Shown here: one piece after another, positions 7,689-11,583 of the stretch
How the letters are laid out: each line of letters begins with the position of its first letter
How positions within the stretch are numbered: position 1 is the stretch's first letter
Assembly (NCBI GenBank): GCA_027064245.1
Contig: JAMOPZ010000223.1
Location: 1 to 11,583 of the forward strand
DNA: 11,583 nt
Direction: 5' to 3'
Source of the DNA: Campylobacterales bacterium
GTDB lineage: Bacteria > Campylobacterota > Campylobacteria > Campylobacterales > Arcobacteraceae
Made by a program: the position numbers and the translations under genes
The notes under the pieces: model-generated
Told to the model about the DNA's origin: nothing
The model's input: the letters and a program-made list of their open reading frames with translations, nothing else
The model's database searches: none

Positions 7689-8081
7689 TTATACTCTTCT
7701 TCTTTTTGGAGGTCGACATCCATTATGTGGTAATGGTGTAACATCCTTGAACCATCTTACAGTAATACCTTCTATAGCTCCTATAGATTTAACTGCAGTG
7801 TCTCTTCCGCTTCCTGGTCCTTGTACTTTAATACCTACATTTTTAATACCATGTTCCATAGCTTTTTGTAGTGCATCTTCAACTGCTGCTGTTGCTGCAA
7901 ATGGTGTTGATTTTTTACTACCTTTAAAACCTAAGTTTCCAGCACTTGACCATGCTATTGCATTTCCTGCATTATCTGTTACTGTTACCATTGTATTATT
8001 AAATGTTGCTGCAATATGAACTATACCATCTGCAATATTTTTCTTTACAACTTTTTTTCTAGTTACTTTTCTTTTTGCCAT
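7689..8081 (-). CDS. rpsK: 30S ribosomal protein S11
   Basis: Platform protein of the 30S subunit near the mRNA exit. The 130 residues contain a Lys-rich start (MAKRKVTRKKVVKK), the strand region GIVHIAATFNNTMVTVTD, KVQGPGSGRDTA and the near-invariant end NGCRPPKRRRV. It follows rpsM by 11 bp and has AAGGAT as ribosome-binding site. It is complete, with the usual length. Confidence 0.98.
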   Translation of the reverse strand: MAKRKVTRKKVVKKNIADGIVHIAATFNNTMVTVTDNAGNAIAWSSAGNLGFKGSKKSTPFAATAAVEDALQKAMEHGIKNVGIKVQGPGSGRDTAVKSIGAIEGITVRWFKDVTPLPHNGCRPPKRRRV

Positions 8082-8092
8082 ATTAGTTATCC

Positions 8093-8461
8093 TTATTTAG
8101 CCGCTGCGCCAACAGTTTTCTTTTTACCTTTTCTTGTTCGTGCATTTGTTTTTGTTTTTTGCCCTCTACAAGGTAATCCTCTTCTATGTCTTAGACCTCT
8201 ATATGAACCTAATCCCATAAGTGCTTTGATATCCATGGCAACTTTTTTTCTTAAGTCCCCTTCAACCATATATTTTTCTTGAATTTCATTTCTAATAGCA
8301 GCAATTTCATCTTCTGTTAATTCATGTGCTCTTTTATCATATGAGATCCCTGTAGCATCTAAGATTAGTCTTGATGTATGTAAACCTATACCGAAAATAT
8401 ATGTTAATGCATACTCCATTCTTTTTTTGTTTGGTAAGTCAGTACCTGCAATTCTAGCCAT
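8093..8461 (-). CDS. rpsM: 30S ribosomal protein S13
   Basis: Head protein of the 30S subunit that contacts the P-site tRNA and the 50S bridge. The 122 residues show MARIAGTDLPNKKRMEYALTY at the start, the helix-hairpin-helix-like FGIGLHTS, and the family signature GSYRGLRHRRGLPCRGQ followed by KTKTNARTRKG. The basic C-terminal tail that reaches the tRNA is present. It starts 5 bp after the rpmJ stop with AAGGA upstream. Confidence 0.98.
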   Translation of the reverse strand: MARIAGTDLPNKKRMEYALTYIFGIGLHTSRLILDATGISYDKRAHELTEDEIAAIRNEIQEKYMVEGDLRKKVAMDIKALMGLGSYRGLRHRRGLPCRGQKTKTNARTRKGKKKTVGAAAK

Positions 8462-8466
8462 ACTTA

Positions 8467-8580
8467 TTATCCTTGTCTTTGTTTATGTTTTTTATTCTCA
8501 CAAATTACTCTTGTGATCCCTTTTCTTTTGACAATTTTACATTTGTCGCATATCTTTTTAACTGAAGCTCTTACTTTCAT
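8467..8580 (-). CDS. rpmJ: 50S ribosomal protein L36, zinc-ribbon form
   Basis: A 37-codon gene. The protein starts MKVRASVKKICDKC and ends ENKKHKQRQG. The zinc ligands Cys11, Cys14, Cys27 and His32 are all present, so this is the C-plus, zinc-binding form. Its ATG at 8580 follows AAAGGA with a short spacer. It is the first gene of the alpha operon here. In many bacteria infA or secY precedes rpmJ, but here thiE ends 153 bp upstream. Confidence 0.97.
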   Translation of the reverse strand: MKVRASVKKICDKCKIVKRKGITRVICENKKHKQRQG

Positions 8581-8618
8581 AAAGCTATCCTTTAAATTAA
8601 ATTTTTTCAAATTCTATA

Positions 8619-8641
8619 GGCTTACAACCACTTTTGTAGCC
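8619..8641 (-). other. Stem-loop in the rpmJ 5' leader
   Basis: On the minus strand GGCTACAA pairs with TTGT and AGCC across a single bulged A, giving eight pairs with a six-base loop AAGTGG. It is not followed by a T-tract, so it is not a terminator. It ends about 38 nt before the rpmJ start. It could stabilise the 5' end or bind a ribosomal protein for autoregulation; neither is shown by the sequence. Confidence 0.45.
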
Positions 8642-8646
8642 AACTC

Positions 8647-8677
8647 TTTATAAAATTTAATCTCTAAATTTTATAAA
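8647..8677. repeat. 13-bp perfect inverted repeat upstream of rpmJ
   Basis: The arms TTTATAAAATTTA (8647-8659) and TAAATTTTATAAA (8665-8677) are exact complements around ATCTC. They consist only of A and T, so chance is a real possibility. The position over both TATAAA boxes makes an operator or tandem promoter worth considering. Confidence 0.7.
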
Positions 8678-8733
8678 AACTTCCCAAGGCTGTAGAAAAT
8701 GAAAGTCAATTTTACTGAAAAATTACTTATAAC

Positions 8734-9312
8734 TTACTTAAGTAAATCACTACCAATAACATTATAAGATATATTATCTATTGTATCCATAATTTTAACA
8801 CCACCTATAGCCCCTACAGGGTGATTTGATATTTTTGCAAGATAAGATATTTTAGAACCTAAGATATTTTTAATATCCGTTTTTGTAGAAGTATCTCTAT
8901 ATGCACCTAAACCTATATAATCAAGATCTAATTTATTTGCTTCTAAAATTTCTAATTCATTATGGGTTGATAATCCAAATATTTTTTTTGGATATTTTCT
9001 TTTTAAAAATTTAAAAAACAATAAATTATTTTCTATATTTAAATTAGATTTTAATCTTATTAAATCTTCTTGTCCCATATGAATACCATTTGCTATATCT
9101 AAAAGGTCTAAATTATCATTGATAATTATTGGGATATTTGTAAGTGATTTTAAAGTTAAAAGATTTTGTTTTTGAAGTTGTGTATTGTTTTGTTTATCTC
9201 TATATTGAATATATACAATATTATAAGATGTGATTTTTTGAATATATTGTGAAAAAGAGATATTATATTTAGTTAATAACTCAAAATCACACAATGCATA
9301 TATAGGAGTCAT
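8734..9312 (-). CDS. thiE: Thiamine-phosphate synthase
   Basis: Joins hydroxymethylpyrimidine diphosphate and thiazole phosphate carboxylate to form thiamine phosphate. It is a cytoplasmic TIM-barrel protein. The 192 residues are a little short but keep the active-site set: YIQYRDK (34-40), IIINDNLDLL (62-71) with N65/D66, GIHMGQEDL (76-84), GLSTHNELE (113-121), DYIGLGAYRDTSTK (131-144) and GAIGGV (167-172), with a final VIGSDLL replacing the usual VVSAI block. TenI-like paralogues usually lose several of these, so ThiE is preferred. The start codon overlaps the accD stop by one base (TAATG) with only a weak ribosome-binding site, so its translation probably depends on accD. No TPP riboswitch is seen before it. 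Confidence 0.9.
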   Translation of the reverse strand: MTPIYALCDFELLTKYNISFSQYIQKITSYNIVYIQYRDKQNNTQLQKQNLLTLKSLTNIPIIINDNLDLLDIANGIHMGQEDLIRLKSNLNIENNLLFFKFLKRKYPKKIFGLSTHNELEILEANKLDLDYIGLGAYRDTSTKTDIKNILGSKISYLAKISNHPVGAIGGVKIMDTIDNISYNVIGSDLLK

Positions 9313-10184
9313 TACTCACTTTTATAAAATATCTTTAAAAAATCATAAACTGTTTGTTTCATATCATTTCGTGCTGTTACCATATCAATTGATCCATGTT
9401 CTAGTAAAAATTCAGCTTTTTGAAAACCATCAGGAAGATCTGCACCAATAGTTTGTTTAATAACTCTCGCACCTGCAAAACCTATTAATGCACCAGGCTC
9501 TGCCATAATAATATCTCCTAAAAATGCAAATGAAGCAGAAACTCCACCAAAAGTAGGATCTGTAAGTATTGAGATAAATGGTAAACCTGCATTATCAAGT
9601 TTTTTTAAAGCAGCACTTGTTTTTGCCATTTGCATTAAAGCAAATGTACTCTCTTGCATTCTCGCTCCTCCACTTGCACTTACAATAATAACACCTTGAT
9701 TTTTTTCTAAAGCTCTATTACAAGCACGAACTATCTTTTCACCCTCAACTGATCCTAAAGATCCACCCATAAAAGAAAAATCAAAAACTACAAGTTGAAC
9801 ACCTAATCCATTTATGGTACACTCTCCAGATATAACAGAAGATGTATGACCAGTTTTTTTAAATGCCTCTTCAAGTCGTTTTTTATATGACTTACTATCT
9901 ACAAATTGTATAGGATCTGTAGGGTGTAATTGTTCATCAAATTCTACGAAACTATCTTTATCACTTAAAAGTTCTATTCTTTTATTAGCTCCAATTCGCA
10001 TATGAAAATTACATTTAGGACAAATATGATTTAAGCTTTCAACCTCTTTAAAAAATAATAAAGAGCTACAAGATGGACACTTTATCCAATGGCTTTGAAC
10101 CTTTGGTGGAGTCTCTTTTTTCCCTTGCATATCTAGTACATCTGATTTTATTTTGTTAAAAAAATCATTTAAAGTAAAATCCAT
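9312..10184 (-). CDS. accD: Acetyl-CoA carboxylase carboxyltransferase beta subunit
   Basis: With AccA it transfers CO2 from carboxybiotin to acetyl-CoA, making malonyl-CoA for fatty-acid synthesis. The 290 residues begin with a zinc ribbon (Cys36, Cys39, Cys55, Cys58). The crotonase-like core follows with FMGGS (138-142), SASGGARMQE (169-178), PTFGGVSASFA (210-220), and AEPGALIGFAGARVIKQT (228-245). The whole aligns readily with E. coli AccD from memory but lacks its long C-terminal tail. ATG at 10184 has AAGGA upstream. accA is not in the window. The gene lies 42 bp after metK and is coupled to thiE. Confidence 0.97.
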   Translation of the reverse strand: MDFTLNDFFNKIKSDVLDMQGKKETPPKVQSHWIKCPSCSSLLFFKEVESLNHICPKCNFHMRIGANKRIELLSDKDSFVEFDEQLHPTDPIQFVDSKSYKKRLEEAFKKTGHTSSVISGECTINGLGVQLVVFDFSFMGGSLGSVEGEKIVRACNRALEKNQGVIIVSASGGARMQESTFALMQMAKTSAALKKLDNAGLPFISILTDPTFGGVSASFAFLGDIIMAEPGALIGFAGARVIKQTIGADLPDGFQKAEFLLEHGSIDMVTARNDMKQTVYDFLKIFYKSE

Positions 10185-10214
10185 AATATATCCTTGTATT
10201 ATATTTTCTTGTGC

Positions 10215-10220
10215 ATTATA
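10215..10220 (-). promoter_or_regulatory. Candidate -10 box for accD-thiE
   Basis: TATAAT reads on the minus strand in TTTTGATATAATGCAC, about 30 nt before the accD ATG and just after the metK stop. A second TATAAT occurs at 10198-10203, too close to the ATG for a usual leader. Either would make accD-thiE partly independent of metK. The DNA is AT-rich, so support is modest. Confidence 0.38.
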
Positions 10221-10226
10221 TCAAAA

Positions 10227-11441
10227 TTAAGCTTTTAATTTCTCAAATAATGGTAAATTGTCTAATTGTTCCCATGGATAATCCTCTTGACCCACTTGAC
10301 CTCGTGCTGCTACATCTGCATATAAAAATGTATCATTGCTAGGTTTATCAAGATTAAACTTCTTTGTTATCCAATTTGGTGTAAGTGCAAAATTATCTTC
10401 TATAAATGTTGATAATTGATCATCATCTAAAGATGTATGTGTACCATATGTATCAACTGCTATTGAGGTTGGTTTTGCAACACCTATTGCATATGATATT
10501 TGTACTACACATTTAGTTGCAAGTTTAGCAGCTACTATATGTTTTGCTATATATCTAGCTGCATAAAGTCCACTTCTATCAACTTTTGTATAGTCTTTAC
10601 TACTTTGTGCACCACCACCTATTGGTGAATATCCTCCAAAACTATCAACTATTAGTTTTCGTCCTGTTAAACCACTGTCATGAAGTGAGCTATGTGATAC
10701 ATATTTTCCTGTTGGATTTATATGTATTGTACAATTATTTTTATTATACATATCTTTTGGTAAATCTGCATCATCTATAAGAGTTTGTATAAGTTTTCTT
10801 ACTTCATCTATATTCATAGAAGCAACACAAGGTGCTGAAACTACTATAGTATCTATTTTTTGAGGTTTGCTATTTTCAAAATTCTCTTTTGTAAAATAAT
10901 CCATAGTAACTTGAGTTTTTATATCAACACCTAATTTATCTGGATTTTCTAATGCATATTTATATACTTTTTCCATTAAAATTCTAGCATATGTTATAGC
11001 ACTTGGCATAAAATTTTTAGTTTCACAATCTGCATAACCAAACATTATTCCTTGATCTCCAGCTCCTGTTTCTCCATCTTCTTGATCTACACCTTGATTT
11101 ATATCAGGAGATTGTCTATTTAAAAGTACTTGTACTTCTAAATCTTCAGGATGAAGACACTCTTGCTTTGAAAAATATGGGTTACCATTGTATCCTATTT
11201 TTGCTAATGCATCATGTACTAATTTTGTATAATCTTCTGTAGTCATATTTGTATGAGAGGTTACCTCTCCACCAATAACTACATGGCGACCTGCTACAAA
11301 TACCTCAGAGGCAACTCTACTTTTGCTATCGCCAATGATTAGTTTATCTACTATACTATCTGCTATGATATCTGCACATTTATCTGGGTGACCTGGACTT
11401 ACTACTTCGCTTGTAAATAAGTAATGTTTTTTGTTTTCCAT
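10227..11441 (-). CDS. metK: S-adenosylmethionine synthetase
   Basis: Makes SAM from methionine and ATP, releasing phosphate and diphosphate; SAM serves methylation and radical enzymes and is the substrate of QueA. The 404 residues contain GHPDK (17-21), GAGDQGIMFGYA (126-137), a Lys175 TQVT block, SGLTGRK (256-262), GGGAQSSKDYTKVDRSG (275-291) and SYAIGVAKPTSI. Residues matching E. coli His14, Asp16, Lys17, Asp118, Lys165, Arg244, Lys245, Lys265 and Asp271 are all kept. The loop normally written GGGAFSGKDPxKVDRS differs (Q, S and Y), and the C-terminal third is divergent; I recall that Campylobacter MetK is also atypical. ATG at 11441 has AGGA eight bases upstream, supplied by a degenerate copy of its own start sequence. 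Confidence 0.97.
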   Translation of the reverse strand: MENKKHYLFTSEVVSPGHPDKCADIIADSIVDKLIIGDSKSRVASEVFVAGRHVVIGGEVTSHTNMTTEDYTKLVHDALAKIGYNGNPYFSKQECLHPEDLEVQVLLNRQSPDINQGVDQEDGETGAGDQGIMFGYADCETKNFMPSAITYARILMEKVYKYALENPDKLGVDIKTQVTMDYFTKENFENSKPQKIDTIVVSAPCVASMNIDEVRKLIQTLIDDADLPKDMYNKNNCTIHINPTGKYVSHSSLHDSGLTGRKLIVDSFGGYSPIGGGAQSSKDYTKVDRSGLYAARYIAKHIVAAKLATKCVVQISYAIGVAKPTSIAVDTYGTHTSLDDDQLSTFIEDNFALTPNWITKKFNLDKPSNDTFLYADVAARGQVGQEDYPWEQLDNLPLFEKLKA

Positions 11442-11451
11442 TTTTGTTTTC

Positions 11452-11514
11452 CTATTTTTTGTTTTCCATAATGATAATTATCATTAAATTGTTTTCCATA
11501 ATCTTGTTTTCCAT
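11452..11514 (-). CDS. Possible 20-codon leader ORF before metK
   Basis: Because four of the units are 15 bp long, their ATGs are in one frame: it reads MENKI, MENNL, MIIII, MENKK and then TAG, ending 10 bp before the metK ATG. Its last five residues equal the first five of MetK. There is no strong ribosome-binding site before 11514. It may be a byproduct of repeat expansion rather than a translated peptide. If translated, it could deliver ribosomes to metK. Confidence 0.25.
   Translation of the reverse strand: MENKIMENNLMIIIIMENKK
11469..11486. promoter_or_regulatory. 18-bp perfect palindrome, Fur-box-like, before metK
   Basis: TAATGATAATTATCATTA reads identically on both strands. It resembles the NATAAT-type operators of the Fur/PerR family and contains GATAAT, a five-of-six match to a -10 box, on the minus strand (11482-11477). 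If that is the metK promoter, bound protein would block it. Assignment to any regulator is inference. Confidence 0.4.
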
Positions 11515-11531
11515 TTTTCACATCAAAACTA

Positions 11532-11583
11532 CTATTTGTTAGTTCTGTTTTTCAATTCATCTAAGAGTTGAAAGGTTAAAATT
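11532..11583 (-). CDS. Possible 3' end of an upstream gene (partial)
   Basis: One minus-strand frame stays open from the window edge to TAG at 11534-11532 and ends LLDELKNRTNK, a plausible charged C-terminus. Another frame ends with TGA near 11559 (NLSTLR), so the choice is not certain. Too little is present to name a family, and it could be non-coding. Confidence 0.3.
   Translation of the reverse strand, partial: ILTFQLLDELKNRTNK

Larger units (their letters stand above)
8581..8733 (-). promoter_or_regulatory. Promoter/leader region of the alpha operon
   Basis: The 153-bp gap between thiE and rpmJ holds no plausible gene. On the minus strand it contains two TATAAA boxes (8675-8670 and 8652-8647), one in each arm of a perfect 13-bp inverted repeat (8647-8659/8665-8677, spacer ATCTC). 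A GC-containing stem-loop follows at 8619-8641, then an AT-rich stretch and the rpmJ ribosome-binding site. Starting from the nearer box, transcription would begin close to 8640, which puts the stem-loop at the 5' end of the mRNA. The promoter assignment is inference. Confidence 0.5.
11431..11514 (-). repeat. Five copies of the metK initiation sequence
   Basis: On the minus strand ATGGAAAACAA, the first bases of metK, occurs at 11514-11504, 11499-11489, 11469-11459 and 11441-11431 (metK itself), plus a variant TAGGAAAACAA at 11454-11444. Steps between copies are 15, 30, 15 and 13 bp. The 30-bp step contains a further 15-bp unit that begins ATG at 11484 and carries the palindrome. The variant copy turns ATG into a TAG stop and supplies AGGA for metK. 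Confidence 0.9.

Noticed and set aside
7672..8019. Open plus-strand frame of about 115 codons opposite rpsK
   Set aside because: It lies wholly antisense to the clear S11 gene, has no recognisable domain or ribosome-binding site, and is explained by the skewed codon use of the real gene.
8016..8282. Open plus-strand frame of about 88 codons opposite rpsM
   Set aside because: Antisense shadow of S13; the hydrophobic, Phe/Ser-rich translation comes from reading Lys/Arg codons backwards.
8734..8745. TTACTTAAGTAA palindrome at the end of thiE as a terminator
   Set aside because: The 12-bp dyad has no loop or T-tract in the right place and falls within the last thiE codons; thiE has no convincing intrinsic terminator.
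10586..10780. Open plus-strand frame of about 64 codons opposite metK
   Set aside because: It is Tyr/Leu/His-rich low-complexity antisense of MetK with no supporting signal.
11431..11514. CRISPR-like array
   Set aside because: The 11-bp repeats with spacers of only a few bases are far too short for CRISPR, and they match the metK coding start.
11442..11583. SAM riboswitch or MetJ operator before metK
   Set aside because: No GC-rich multi-helix SAM-binding fold and no AGACGTCT-type boxes are seen; the region is simple AT-rich repeats plus one dyad.

Overview
This AT-rich window (roughly 30% G+C or less by eye) looks like part of a Campylobacterota chromosome, probably from the Arcobacter group or a relative such as Sulfurimonas. 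The evidence is the base composition, the protein style (Lys/Asn/Ile-rich, zinc-free S4, a divergent MetK) and the tatB-tatC-queA cluster, which I recall from Campylobacter. The genus is inferred. Every protein gene lies on the minus strand and reads from position 11583 down towards 149. The only plus-strand gene is a tRNA-Arg at the left edge, which lacks its first two bases.

Reading along the minus strand: (1) The right edge may hold the last codons of an upstream gene. An unusual metK leader follows, in which the metK initiation sequence ATGGAAAACAA is repeated four more times with mostly 15-bp spacing around an 18-bp perfect palindrome. (2) metK (SAM synthesis), accD (fatty-acid synthesis) and thiE (thiamine synthesis) come next; accD and thiE are start/stop-coupled. 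(3) A 153-bp leader holds a 13-bp perfect inverted repeat and a stem-loop, and precedes the alpha ribosomal operon rpmJ-rpsM-rpsK-rpsD-rpoA-rplQ. That operon ends at a strong terminator. (4) A lone cobyrinate a,c-diamide synthase gene (cbiA/cobB type) follows, then an RluA-family pseudouridine synthase and a GGDEF protein whose active site looks degenerate. (5) The last cluster is tatB-tatC-queA: the Tat translocase core plus a queuosine tRNA-modification enzyme. A bidirectional terminator separates queA from the tRNA.

Most of the window is core housekeeping: translation, transcription, cofactors, SAM and protein export. Two functional links are visible: metK makes the SAM that QueA uses, and QueA and the Rlu protein both modify RNA. 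There is no mobile element, CRISPR array or recognisable defence or secretion cassette. The most unusual items are the metK leader array, the palindrome inside it, the GGDEF protein lacking key catalytic residues, and the structured leader of the alpha operon. No gene-free stretch exceeds 300 bases.
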